Below are positions 34,465-46,580 of a stretch of 64,000 bases of DNA, piece by piece. The DNA lies in assembly GCA_027625915.1 (NCBI GenBank), contig JANTQA010000051.1:6200501-6264500 (forward strand). Reading direction: 5' to 3'. Source of the stretch: Anaeramoeba flamelloides. Taxonomy: Eukaryota > Metamonada > Anaeramoebidae. The notes under the pieces were generated by a model that had not been told where the DNA came from, ran no database searches, and saw nothing but the letters and a program-made list of their open reading frames with translations. The position numbers and the translations under genes are program-made. How positions within the stretch are numbered: position 1 is the stretch's first letter; every line of letters begins with the position of its first letter.

Positions 34465-37172
34465 CCAACAACAACATCAACATCATCAACAACAACAATA
34501 ATAATGAAAATAAGGACATTAACAACAACGACAACAACACTGAAATAAACAATAAGTCAAACACTGATGATTTAATCAATTATAATGAAAAAACAATTGC
34601 ATTAGTATATAATATAGATAAAGAAGAACAAATTTTATTAAACTATTTTTTTAAAAATAGTATAACCAAAACTTTAATTGATTTTATTTCAAATATTTTA
34701 TTTAATTTTAAATTTTCTTCTGAAAAAATTCAAAGCACATATAATAAATTTATTATTTCAATATCTGATAATAATATTTTAACCAAAAGATTTATTGAAA
34801 AAATATTATTGAAAATATTTAAAAAAATCCTTTTAAAAATTAAAAAAATCAAACCATTATACGAAATTAATAAAAGAAAGATATTGATTGAATTTTCCAA
34901 AATATTCAAAAAAAATTTTGAATTTGAATTTTTTGAAGTCAAGAAATTGAAATTGATTAATTATTATTTTTCTTATTTAAAATTTTTTTCAGATTGTTAC
35001 CCATTTTTTAATAATATTGAAAAAAAAGCAAAATCTAAAATAAAAATCCAAAACAAAATGAAACTTCATTTAAAAGAAAGACAAATTAATAATTTAATAA
35101 ATCCATATTTAAAAAATCTAAATCTAATATTTATCGAAATATTTAATTGCAAATTGGAAAAGGAAACAATTATTCAGACACTAAATTTATTTAAAAATTA
35201 TAACCAGATCTTTTTGAATTATTCAAATAATAATTACAGATTTTTTTCAAATTTAATTTATTTTTTAATAAATTTACAATTAAATGAAAAAAGCATCCAA
35301 ATATTAGAATTAACTTCTTCCATTTGCCATTTGATATTATCTAGAATACCGAATATATTAACATTAATTTTCAATTTACTCAATTTAGGAAGCGAAATTG
35401 AAAAATATAAAAATGAAAATTTTTATTTTAAATTATTTTTTCCACGATCGCAGTTTTTAAAAATATCTAATAAAGATTCACAAATAATTCAAAGTGTGTT
35501 TATGAATTTAAAAAATAAATTAATTGAGAAAGAAAGCCAAACAAATAATAAATTTAGAATTAAAAAGGGAAAAATACTAGAATTGGAAATAATGAATAAA
35601 AAAAAATATAAAGATAAACAAATTCAAAATATTAAATCATTTCAAACCGAAATGGAAAAATGTCATAATTTCATGATTGATATCATTCATAAGGAATTAG
35701 AATTCGATAAAAAAACAAAATTAGAAAACATCGATTTACTATATTGGCTCAATAAAAAATTTATTGATTTGAAAAAAAAATGGATTCTTGAAATAAATTT
35801 TAATAAAGTCGACCATTTTAAGAAATTAAAATGGAAATTAGATAATACCGAAGGAACTTATAGAATTCGAAAAAAATTTACACCAAATTGGAATTTTATA
35901 CAACATAATCCTTATCTCGAAGTTAATGATGATGATGATGATGATGATGATTTAATTGTATATAAAAACAAAAGTTTACAGAGAAAAGAAAATGGAAAGA
36001 AGAGTAAAAAGGAAAATAAAATAAATTTTGAAAAAAAAATTGATTATTTTAAAATATCAAAAGAATTGGAAATGAATCAAGAAAATACTCTGGAATTTAC
36101 CGAAAAGACTAAAAAAAAAATGAGCAATGATGATCATTTTACTGCATATAAAGATGTTTTGGTTACCTATAAAAAGATTTTACCCAAAAAAAAATCTAAA
36201 AAAAACTTATTATCGTTGCAGTTTGGATTAAAATCCATTTTAAAAGATTTAAACGAAATACAAGATTTTGTAACAACAAATGAAAATTTGGGAACTAATA
36301 TCGATAATACTTTAATAGAAGATGATGATAAAGATAATGGTAGTACCAAGAATAAAGGTAATGATGATAATGGTGGTGATAATGAGGAAGAAGGGGAAAA
36401 AGAAGAAGAAAAAGAAGAAGAAGTAAAGCAACCACTACCGCAACAACAACAACAGGAAGAAGAAGAAGATGATGATGAAGAAGAAGAAAAAGAAAAAGAA
36501 GATAATTTTAGGATTGTTGAAGATCAAAGAATTGTTAGAAGATTAAAAAAAAAAGATAAAAAAAAAATTCTTATTCAGTACCCTTGTAAATTATTATGGA
36601 ATTTTAAATTAATAGATTCTGTACTATTAATTTGTAAATATTATTTTTATATTATTACAAATTTTACGATTTCTGAAAATTTAGAATTTATTGAAATTGG
36701 CCAAACAGGTAAAGTAGATCACAAGTGTAGAATTTGGGGATATGATGAATTAATTAATGTATTAAAAAGAACAAAATATGCTAGAGGAGTCGGTATTGAA
36801 ATATTTCTGGAAAATGGACAAACCATATTTTTAATTTTATCCAGTGAGCAGGAAAGAAACCAATTAGAGAAAATATTTTTACGGAAATTAAATGTTTATT
36901 CAACTTTGCACAAGAGAACAATAATTATAAAAGATGTACAAAAAAAAAATCAAATTTCTTTTATGAAAGATTTATTTAAAACCAATTATACTTTATTATG
37001 GACCAAAGGAGAAATTTCGAATTTTGAATATCTAATGAAATTAAATACACTTGCTGAAAGAACTTATAATGATTTATCACATTACCCCGTGTTTCCTTGG
37101 ATTTTACAAAATTACACAAGTGCAGATTTAGATTTAAATGATCCTAAGAATTATAGGGATTTATCAAAACCC

Positions 37173-37214
<42 letters not shown>

Positions 37215-40200
37215 TTTTCAAAATTATCTTTTATTTTATTTTACTTTTTTTTTTTGACTCAGTATTATTTCTCTTTTTCTTTTATGACTTAGTATCATAA
37301 AAAAAAAAGAAAAAAGACAAATTTATCAAACTAAACTATATTTACAAAATTGTGACTCAACCTGAAATAATAACTTGAAAAAAAAAATATTCTTTAGGAT
37401 TCAAAAACATCTAATTAAACTAGTGTAAATATGAATGTTGTAAAAAATAAAGTTTTTACAATTTTCGAGATAAATAATGAGTTCCATTCATTTTATCCAA
37501 ATTTTTGGAATATTAAATATAATTTATGGTTGTCTTAATAGAACTAATAATAATTTTAATCAAAAAATCGTTTGGTGAATACCAATACTTTAATTTTTTT
37601 AAAAAAAATCATTTTAAAAAATTAAAGTATTGGTATTCACCAAACGATTTTATATTGAAAAACCCTTTGAACTCAAAAATCAAAACTGATGTTTGGACTA
37701 CTATTAACAAAATTTGGATAAAATGAATGGAACTCTTTATTTATCTCGAAAATTGTAAAAACTCTATTTTTTACAACATTCCTTATTTACACTTGTGTAA
37801 TTAAATCATATTACAAATTATTCTAAAAATATAAAATTCTGATATTTTAAAAATTAAAAAAAAAGAAAAAACAAAAACTAAAAAAATGTGAGAATCACAA
37901 TTTTTCAAATATTCATAAACTGGATTTTTTATTATTGAACTTTAAATGAAAAAAAGGTTAAAAAGAAGGTTTTTTTTATCTCTTCTTTCATTTGAAAAAT
38001 TAATAAAATTTAATCAACGAACAAACAATAAAATTAACTGGAATTCAAAAGATATTATCGAACTAAAAAAAGAAATATACAAATACACATATAACGAGTT
38101 GTTGAATTCAACAAGTTGGAAGGTCCAAAAAAAAAAAAAAAAATATTTCACAATAATAAAAAATCAAAATTATTTATTTAAAACCCAAAAATATTAAAGT
38201 TATCATTCAAGTTCAACAATCCTAAAATTCAGGACATTTACCAATTGCTTAAACAGATATTACTATGTAAGCATAATAAAAATTCAAATAAATTTTGTCC
38301 TTTATGTTTGAAATATCAAAAGAAAGAAGCTATAGAAAATATTGATCATTTTTATGGATATGTTCTTCCTATGAAAATAATAGATTAATATTTCTAAAAA
38401 AAATTAAATGAAAAAAACCTCTTTGAATTAATTTTATACCAAAATAGTTTATTGTTATTTTCGTTGGTTAATAATCGTGGAATCTATGATTTTCCGCTTA
38501 AATTTCTGAAAGGGAATTTAAGTCTAAGGGCAACTAGAGTATAATTTACACTTCTTTAATAATAATAATAAAAAGAAGTTTTTTTAATGTAAAATTACAA
38601 AATGTTCAAATCAATATGCATTAGTCAGTTATTCTATTGGCTAGTGATTTTTAATTTGATTCCGGGGTTATTTTTAATTCAAATCAAAAAGTTTGAACGT
38701 TATAGAGTTTTGATAAATAAAAAAATAACAAAATTTTTTAAAATCAATCCATATTCTCCAAGAATAATTTATAAAACTGAAGCAAAACTTGATCAAGCCA
38801 GAATCTCAATATATAAAAGAAGATATAAACTCAAAAAGAAATTAGAACTTCTGGAGCTTTGAACACATTTCGGACCAATTAAAACTTTCCAAAAAAAAAA
38901 GACCAAAATATTAATTGGGAAATAGAAAACTTAAAATTATTAGATATAAATCTTCATCAATTTAGATAAAATTTAATAATAAATTATTATGGGTGGAAAG
39001 GTCAAGAATATTTAAAAAATATAGATATTCAAAATAATATCAATAAACAGCAAGTGTATTCAAGTGCTATCAAGTAAAGTATAATGTATAGGTTTTCTTT
39101 AATTACCGAGGTTTTCTTGAATTGAGAAATTAAAAAGAAAATTTCTTTAATTTTTTTTATATTTCTCAAAACTTAAAAAAAATCTAACGACAAAAAATAT
39201 TAAAAATGGAAATGTTCAACTTTTATTTTAAAATTAAGTAATTTCGCAAATTATCTAAACAGAAATTCTTCTGTTAATGATAAAATAAAAACAAAATCTT
39301 ACAATTTATGCAAAAATTTATTTCAATTTAGAAATCATTCAAGATATCAATCATTTTCTATGGACAGACCATCATATGGAAAAAAATTGAAAAATTTGGA
39401 TTAAAGAATTAATACAAATAGTAACAAACAACTATAGAATAATATTTAAGATATTATTCAAAATAAAGAATCCATTATTTATCTTTTCATTAGTTAATGA
39501 TAAAGATAATTATAATTCTTAATTGAAATTTCTAAGCAAAAATTTAGAAATTAGGAAAGTGACTTCAAGTGTCATAGAGTAACGTAGAGTGTCGCCAAGT
39601 GCCGTTAAGTGCCTAGGGTTTTCTTGGGGTTTTTGTTTTTATCAGAAAAATCTATTGATTTTCGTTAGGTTTTTTTTACTTTTTGAAATAAACCGAAAAT
39701 TTATTAAATTTTTCTGTTTATTTCAAAAAGTAAAAAAAACCTAGAACACTTCACAAATAAATAGAAAATTCAAAAAAAACAAACGAAAATCTATTGATTC
39801 TACAAATAAACAGAAAACTCATGAAAACCTAATGGAGCCTTTTTTTAAAAAATTAAGAAATAAACCGAAAATTGATTTCATTTTGTGTTTATTTCTTAAA
39901 TTCTGGAAAACCTAACGGCAGTAAGAGGAAATTAATTTCCTCCATTCAAAATTTATAAAAAAAAAAAAATTTTTTTGTTAATAAATATATCCACTTTAAA
40001 ATACTTTACAAAGTCCCAATTTCCTTAATGTTTCTTTGTATTTTCTAAGATCATTTTGTTTTTTTTTCAACTTGTCTTGCAAAAAAAAGGATCAAAAAAA
40101 AAAAAAAAAAAAAAAAGGAGAAAGCAAACAACTGAAAAAAAGGAATTTGGAAGAACAAAAAAGTCTAAAAAATAAATACAAATTTACTTTTAAAAAGGTT

Positions 40201-41950
40201 TTTTTTCTTTTGACTCAGAAAAAATGTTCATATAATTAAAAAAATAATATTTTTCATTTTTTATTTTAATTTAAAAAAAACAAAAACAATCTTTTTTTCA
40301 TTAAAATACAATTTATAGATGGGAGCACTAACAGAAAAAAGACTGAAAGTTTTTCAAATTCATCATCAAAATTGGGATGACAAATACATACCACCATTTT
40401 TATATGGATCTCATTATTCTAATTCTGGGATCGTCTTGAATAATCTAGTAAGAATTGAACCATACTCAAAATATTTAGTTAAACTTCAAGGTGGAAGGTT
40501 TGATAATCCAGGAAGAGTCTTTCGTTCAATAGAAATGTCTTGGAAAAATTCAAGTGAGCTTAATAGTGGGAATGTTAAAGAATTGATCCCAGAATTTTAT
40601 TATTTACCAGAATTTTTATTAAATTTAAACGGATATGATTTTGGGAAGTTAGAAGAAACGAAAGAGATTGTAAACAATATCAGATTACCTCCATGGGCCC
40701 ATGGATCTGCAAATAATTTTATCCGGATTCACCGAGAAGCATTAGAAAGTGATTATGTGAGTGAACATTTGCATGAATGGATTGATTTAATTTTTGGCTA
40801 TAAGCAAACGGGTGAAGAAGCACTGAAGGCAAATAATTTATTTTATTATTTAACCTATCCAAATTCTATTAATATCGATTTAATAACAAATCCCGAAATG
40901 AAATTAGCGGTTTTAACGCAAATTAGAAGTTTTGGGCAGTGCCCAAAGCAGTTATTTCAAAAGCCACATCCAAAAAAAACGATAATCAGAACCAAAACAA
41001 GCAAAAACATTTTTACCAAAAATGATAAATTAAGTAACAACAGTTTTGTTCAAAAAAAAATCAATTGCTTTTTCCAAAACATCGGAGATATAAGAATTGC
41101 AAACATTAAAGGGAATGAATCAAAGATTATTGTTTCAAAATTAAAACAAATTATCCCATCAAACCTTGATATTTTTATTGACTGTTCCAATTTTGATGGA
41201 TCAATAAGAATTATTGGCAAGGATTCAAAATATCTCTATATAAAGGAAACGCCGCATTCAGGAAGAATCCATTCGTTAAAAATTTCTTTAAACAGTCGAT
41301 ATCTTTTGACTTCTGGTAAAGACTTGGTCATAAATCTTTGGAAGCTTTATTTAAAGAACCCAATAAATAATTCTAAAACAGAATTGGTGCTTATCGGAAA
41401 ATTCCATGGTCACCAGGCAACAATAACATCGTTAGATATTTGTACAGAATTCTCAATTCTTGTAAGCGGATCGGATGACAAAACTTGTCGGATTTGGGAT
41501 TGTAACAAATTCAGACTATTAAGAATCTTATCAAAATTTGATCAAAAAATCACTCAAGTGAAAATTAATCATTATAACGGCGATATTTTGGTTTGCGCTG
41601 GTAGCCAAATATCTTTATGGTCGATTAACGGCGTATTACTAGCTTCTGAACAATTAGAAAAAATTTCTCATGACAGGATCACTTCTGCTTTAATCACCAA
41701 AATAAATCGTTACAATGAAAAGTTTATTTACATAACAGGACATAAAGGCGGCAAAATCATTTTTTGGGAAACAATTCCAAATTTTACCAAAAATAATAAA
41801 CTTATTTATACCTTTAAACAAAGAGAAATAATAAATTCACTTGGTTCGGGAATAATCTCTTGTTTCTATCTAACAAAAAATAATGAAACGCTGTATTATA
41901 GCAGAGGGAAAAATCTTTATTATATCAAAAATAACAAAGAGATTCTTTAA
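24187..41950 (+). CDS. LvsA/ALFY-class BEACH-WD40 giant protein (three exons)
   Basis: Exons are 24187-24751, 28645-37172 and 40319-41950, giving about 3574 residues, close to LvsA and ALFY lengths. Both joins are in frame: G|GTATTA...GTAG|AA, and CCC|GTAAGA...ATAG|ATG. The second rebuilds 'RDLSKP-MGALTEKRL', a standard BEACH run. Order of domains: armadillo-like helical N-terminal half; ConA-like lectin fold near 31300-31800 ('FSFIFWFK'); low-complexity Ser, Asn/Thr, Asp and Glu runs; PH-BEACH at about 36570-36930; BEACH at about 36955-40930 ('ISNFEYLMKLN', 'YPVFPWIL', 'PPFLYGSHYS'); and WD40 repeats at 41230-41950 (GSDDKTCRIWD). Family members work on endolysosomal, autophagy and contractile-vacuole membranes. 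No C-terminal FYVE finger is seen, so it is closer to LvsA than ALFY. The first exon is supported by phase and weak similarity to the ALFY N-terminus. Confidence 0.88.
27450..28110 (+). repeat. Dispersed repeat family A, full-length copy inside an intron
   Basis: Same block order as 15380-16030: CCATACTCAAGGAGT, ACCAAAAAGGGTATTGTAAA, GACAAAATTCAAATAAC, ATCTCAAAAAGTTCCAAAGA, AAATTGAGTGT. Same orientation as the host gene. Confidence 0.6.
28548..28608. repeat. (CA)n then (TA)n microsatellite
   Basis: An uninterrupted CA run followed by a short TA run, ending about 40 bases before the acceptor of the long BEACH exon. Confidence 0.9.
37410..37810. mobile_element. Long fold-back (inverted repeat) element in BEACH intron
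   Basis: Outer arms of about 100 bases (37410-37515 and 37697-37808) and an inner arm pair (37566-37600 and 37615-37651) are inverted copies. Shared outer blocks include TTTTTACAATTTTCGAGATA and GAGTTCCATTCATTTTATCC; the inner block is ATCGTTTGGTGAATACCAAT. Intervening stretches do not match. A transcript through it would form a long imperfect hairpin. No transposase. Confidence 0.75.
37946..38387 (+). pseudogene. Relic of a retroelement ORF (LINE-like C-terminal zinc knuckle)
   Basis: Frame 1 (37946-38197) reads a Lys/Asn-rich segment to a stop. A +1/-1 shift then continues to the TAA at 38385: '...IYQLLKQILLCKHN', then FCPLCLKYQKKEAIENIDHF. The pattern C-P-x-C-x(n)-E-x(n)-H resembles the CPLC...ET..H end of non-LTR reverse transcriptases. 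No reverse transcriptase core is present. A second open frame at 38602-38862 may belong to the same relic. Confidence 0.35.
38465..38572 (+). repeat. Dispersed repeat family D, copy 2
   Basis: Matches 7262-7382, including AAATTTCTGAAA and the GTATAATTTACACTTCTTTA end. Confidence 0.5.
38930..39080 (+). repeat. Repeat block ending in a 10-bp-period array (locus 2)
   Basis: AGAAAACTTAAAATTATTAG and what follows match 63245-63360, and both end in a 10-base tandem array. Here the units are CAAGTGTATT, CAAGTGCTAT, CAAGTAAAGT at 39051-39080. Confidence 0.55.
39561..39612 (+). repeat. 10-bp-period tandem array, locus 3
   Basis: Units GACTTCAAGT, GTCATAGAGT, AACGTAGAGT, GTCGCCAAGT, GCCGTTAAGT in exact register. 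It is the most GC-rich of the arrays and leads directly into a family B copy. Confidence 0.75.
39640..39930 (+). repeat. Dispersed repeat family B, copy 2, with 33-bp-arm hairpin
   Basis: Arms 39667-39699 and about 39710-39742 are complementary over 33 bases with one mismatch. The core AAATAAACCGAAAA and downstream AACCTAGAACACTT match the other two copies. Confidence 0.75.
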
Positions 41951-42789
41951 GATATGAATTGTTTTTTTTTTAAATCAATTTACAAAAAGTTTTATTTTCT
42001 ATAAAACTTAAAGTTAATTTATTAAATGGTTTTGGAATAATAAAACACTAATGAGATTTAACTTTTTAAAAAAATAGTTAATATTCGCTTTAATTATTTA
42101 TAAATACAATTAGAATTCATATATTATTAATATAATCGTATTTTATGAAATAAAAAGGACTATAAATTATCATATTATTATTATTATTATTATTATTTTC
42201 AAATAATTATTGATGAGCTAAATTAATTGCACTTTAGGAGATCATTTTATATGGTCTACATTTATTCATATTTATACTTTTAATTCAACACTTTTATATT
42301 TTCTATTTAATTTTTTTTTCCTTGTGGGTTACAAATAGAACTTTTCTTTGTATATTTTTTTTAATACCTCATTAAAAAAACATCAATTAAATAATATTTA
42401 AAATAAAAATAGTTTATTTATTTTTTATAGTGTTTGTCCTTTTTTCTTTGCTTACCTCCAAGACCTCAATTTGTTCTTCAAATATCAAATAATTTAATTT
42501 TTTATCTTTCCTTTCTTAACATCCTAATTTTCAATTTCATCAATAAATACTAATCCCAAGTATAAAATCAAAAAAATTAAAACTTAACCTACGTAACCAA
42601 TCGTATCCTTTAAGACAAATTACACCTACCAAACTTTTCACCTCAAGGGATTCACCTAAATATAGATTCTTCTATAATTTAAGAATTATTGAAATCAAAT
42701 TAATGGTATTAGTCCTATATGGTTCAAATGTAACTATTTAAATTAGACCAAGTAAAGATATTGAAAGATTCTTGAGAAGATAATAACTT

Positions 42790-43090
42790 CTTTAAGATAG
42801 GAAAAACTGAAAAAAAAAAAAAAATCACCAAGATCTTAAAAAGTGCCAAAGAACAACACTTCAAAATCAATACAGTTGTTTTTTAAATTATATATTTTAA
42901 CCTTTCAAATTGGAGATTTAGTCTTGATCTTTGGTGATTTTTTTCTAAAAATGTCCTCTTTTTTGATTGTTTATTTTTGGAGATCGATAAACTTCACAAG
43001 TTGTTTCGTTTTTGATTGGTGTTCTATCCTTATAAAAATTACTAAAAAGTTGCTTTCCCTTTCAGAAAAAAATTTTTCACAGTAATAACT
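42790..43090 (+). repeat. Dispersed repeat family A, 3'-part copy
   Basis: Blocks AAAAAGTGCCAAAGA, TCTAAAAATGTCCTCTTTTT and TTTTGGAGATCGAT match 15780-15960 and 27900-28060. Confidence 0.55.
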
Positions 43091-43099
43091 TGACCCTTA

Positions 43100-43680
43100 C
43101 TGTCCTTTTAAAAAAATTCCCTCAAATTGGATTTAAGTATAAAATGATATATTCTAAGATTGTTCAAATGAATGGTACACGCAAATTTTTTTATCCCAAA
43201 CAATAAATAAACAAAAATTTAAAAAAAAAAAGCATTTAAATAAATTTGAGAATTAATTTATTTTCATAACTATAATACTTTTTTTTTAATTTAATTTAAT
43301 TTCATAATTGATACATGAAAGTTCACCTGGAAATTGTTTTTAAATTGTGATAATATCTTTTTTATCTGATTTGATTTACAATAAACATTTGATCTTTTTT
43401 ACTTTTAACTTTTTATTTTCAAGTTAACAATATTTTTGTATTTCTATGATTTAATATTTGTATGTTACTACTTGATTTTTTTTTTCCTTTTTAACTCTTC
43501 TTCCCAATATAAAGAAATATTTCACCAAGTAAAAAATTGTAAAAAAAAAAAAATTAATATTTGGAAATTTTTTTGTGGATTTTGTCAGAAACAAAAAAAA
43601 TATAAAAAACAAAATAAAAAAAAATTCAATAATAAACTTTATATTTTAAAAAAATCCAAAATTATATTAAAATAAGAAAA
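43100..43680 (+). repeat. Dispersed repeat family E, copy 2
   Basis: Aligns with 50820-51360 and with the reverse complement of 6800-7080: TTTTATTTTCAAGTTAAC, then CTCTTCTTCCCAATATAAAG. The frame 43436-43675 shares SSSQYK with the frame in copy 1. Confidence 0.5.
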
Positions 43681-43740
43681 ATTACTTTGGCGATAAAAAA
43701 AGATAAAATGGTTTACTGGATATATTGAAAAAATAAAAAT

Positions 43741-46234
43741 TTATTTTTTCAATATATATTTATTCAGTTGGGACAGAAAGTTACAGTTGGAATGGAACTG
43801 GTAAAAATCAGAGGCATTATGAATTTGCTCAATAATATTAAGATTAATTTTTTTAGAATTTATTGTGTCAGTATAAAGAAATTTGATGATGATTTGCAAA
43901 GACTTTTTTGATAAATTAGTGTAATCTGAAATTTTATCATTTTTTTCAAAGTTTTGAATTTGAAACATGAACCTAAATAGCTCCGTTCTTATAAAAAGAA
44001 TAAATTTATGCACTTTTACTTCCCCACCCTTTGATAAAATTGAAAAATCTTTTGATGAATTTTGTGTATATAATTTTCCAATTTGATTTTTTATATTTAA
44101 TCCTAAAAAATTCATAACTCCAATTTCATTTGTAATTTTGCTAATTAGGTCATAGTTATTGACTTTCTCGGTATATAACCAAATCAGAAAAGTCTCTATT
44201 TCCTTCTCTGTATATTTGGAAAGAATATTTTGAAGACTCTTTATTTTGTAACCTGGAAATCTGATATTTAACATTATGGAGTGGAATTTTTGACCTTTTA
44301 CTTTTATGTCTGTAAATTCTTTCCGTTTTAAAGCTAATTTTAGATCAGAGATTAGTGATCCTTCCTTTGATATTGTAATGAAGGTATTAAACCCTCCTGT
44401 ATAAATCGATATGTGGTCTGTGCTTTGAATATTTTGCAGATTCAATCTGGTCGGTTTTTTTATACATTTTGTATGGCTATATAATTGATTATAAGAATTG
44501 TCGCCCCATAAAAAGATTTCGTTATCTACTGTTAATACCAAAAAATGATTACAACCAACTGAAATATCCTTAAAATCATAATCTTCTAAGATTTTTGTTA
44601 TTTTCCAAGATTTTATTTCAGAGTAGCTTGTATCACCACAAATATACAGTTTTTTGTCAACTAAAAATAATGTATTATCACTACCACAGCATATTTTATT
44701 AATATCTTTATTTTCAAAGTGACTAACTTCAGTTGGACAACATCGATCATTTCTATCATTCAAACCTAACTGGCCATAATAGTTCCTTCCCCAAGAATAT
44801 AATTTCCCATTACAAGTTTGTAAAAAGCAATGGTTTGCATACACACCACTCCAAACATTTTTCACACCACCTTTCATTACACATACAAAATTATCTTCAA
44901 TAGACCAATTGCCAATTCCAAGTTTTCCTATAATTTTTTTTTAGAAGTAAATTAATAATATTAAATTATCAATATAATTATTAACTTCAAAATTTTCTCA
45001 AATATATAAAAAAAAGGTCTATGGAAGAGTTATATTTCAATTTAGAAACAAATATAATTTTATTACAATGTTTAACAATCAAGTACCTTATTATCGAGAT
45101 ACATTTTTCATTTTTCATTACTTTTTGATGAATTATTTATTATTTCAACACATTGCTATAAAAATATAATTTTTAGAAATTGAAATAAAAAATTCATTTT
45201 TTTTTTTTAGGAATTCGGGCACACAAGAGGGGATAATAATTCCTCCCTTAAATAATAAAAAAAAAAAAAAATTCATTTTTTAATTGTAAAAAAGTAGTAA
45301 ATGTTTTGATTTTCAAATATTTTTTAAGGTTATTTTTTTCATTTCATTTGAAAAAGAAATCTTAAATCCAAAAATTCTGTTTTTAATTGGGATTAAAATA
45401 CAATCCAAAACATTAAATAAAACCAAAATTTAAGTATGTTCAATTTAACCCAATTTGAGATTTAATTCTGGAAACATTTAATAAATTGAGATTTTTTGAT
45501 TCCACGTTTTTCCATTCATGCAAAATCGACTCTCTGATTTTAACAATAAGTATGTATTAATCCAGTTTGATGGAATTTTGTTTTATATATCTTATTGATC
45601 AAAGAACAATAAGTAAAAGAATATTGAAAAAAGTTTCCTTATCAAAACCTTTTTACAATTTTAACCAATTTACAATTTTTTTCTAAAATGATTATGATAA
45701 TAAAGGAAAAAATCACACCAAGGGAAATTACTAACCATAAATATTTGATCCGATTGAAAATAGTTTGTTTGATGTTGTGACAAAATATACATTTAACGAA
45801 CCACAAGCAATATCAATAATTTCCTCACCATGATCTTGAAAGAACGTAATTTCTTGGGGGTTATTCATTGAACGAATGAGCTCATAGTTTTTAAATATTA
45901 GGCCAATATTTTCACCTAATCCAAAGACCCTTCCCGTGTCAGTTAATACAATTGAAAATTTTGGACCACTTTGGACTGTTGTTATTGTATCGTCAAGCTT
46001 AAAAATTTTGTTACTATTTCCTGTACAATAATTCAGATGAGAGTCTCCGAATACCCAACACTCACACCCATTCCCAGTTGGGCTTATTTGTAATATTGGT
46101 TGATTATTATTCTTATGAATAATAGGAAGATTATTAGTTTGATATGAATTAGATCTATATTTAACATATTTCCCAGACATAAACACAACAGTATTATTGT
46201 TGTCGTCCATGGTTTCCTTACTTTGAGCTTCCAT
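43741..46234 (-). CDS. RCC1 repeat - BTB protein (two exons)
   Basis: Exons 45736-46234 and 43741-44927, about 561 residues. The 808-base intron has TATG|GTTAGT...ATTATAG|GAAAAC borders. The join gives 'SIGSNIYG-KLGIGNWS', restoring the RCC1 repeat signature YGxLGxG, which strongly supports it. RCC1-type repeats fill about residues 50-350 ('LYSWGRNYYGQLGL', 'IFLWGDNSYNQL'). Two BTB-like segments follow: a degenerate one at about 356-450 ('FTDIKVKGQKFHS') and a canonical one at about 458-560 (DFSIL, then VKVHKFIL and LYTD). RCC1-BTB proteins usually act as protein-interaction hubs or Cul3 adaptors; no enzymatic role is implied. The gene is convergent with the BEACH gene. Confidence 0.9.
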
Positions 46235-46580
46235 CGCTATTTAATTAAAACTAAATTTTTTTGTTTGAAAAAATAATGAACAAAAAATTTGATCAGATCT
46301 TTTTTTATTAAAGATCAATTCTGATGGTTTATGTCAATTTTCAAACGTTTGAAGCAATTTATTTTTTAATTTACCATTTGTTAATCCTAAAACTTAAAAA
46401 ACGCTGAGAAAAAGCTTAAATATTTTTTATTTGATTCTGATCTTATTTTAAAATATGAAATTTTTCAATAAGTCAATTTAAATCAAATTTCACCTTATTA
46501 AAGACCAAATTTTTCATGACTTAAGGGTTCTTCTTTTTTTAGAGTGATCTAATTATTTCAATTTTTAATTTTGGGCTTTA

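Larger units (their letters stand above)
37173..40318 (+). other. 3.1-kb intron of the BEACH gene, loaded with repeats
   Basis: Donor CCC|GTAAGA at 37173 is followed at once by a T tract of about 30 bases. The acceptor TTTATAG ends at 40318. Inside are a long fold-back element (37410-37810), a LINE-like relic (37946-38387), a family D block, two 10-bp-period arrays and a family B hairpin. The intron assignment is strong because it splits the BEACH domain at a conserved site. Confidence 0.85.
41951..43740. other. Convergent spacer with family A and E fragments
   Basis: Between the 3' ends of the BEACH gene and the RCC1-BTB gene. Holds an (ATT)n run near 42177-42196, a family A 3'-part copy (42790-43090) and a family E copy (43100-43680). 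No gene is supported; the 79-80-residue frames here lie in repeats. Confidence 0.5.

Noticed and set aside
40319..40321. ATG at 40319 as start of a separate BEACH-WD40 gene
   Set aside because: It falls inside the BEACH domain exactly at an AG acceptor and in phase with the donor at 37173.
45200..45260. GC-richer patch in the RCC1-BTB intron considered as a small RNA gene
   Set aside because: Could not be folded by eye into a tRNA or other known RNA; too short to support.
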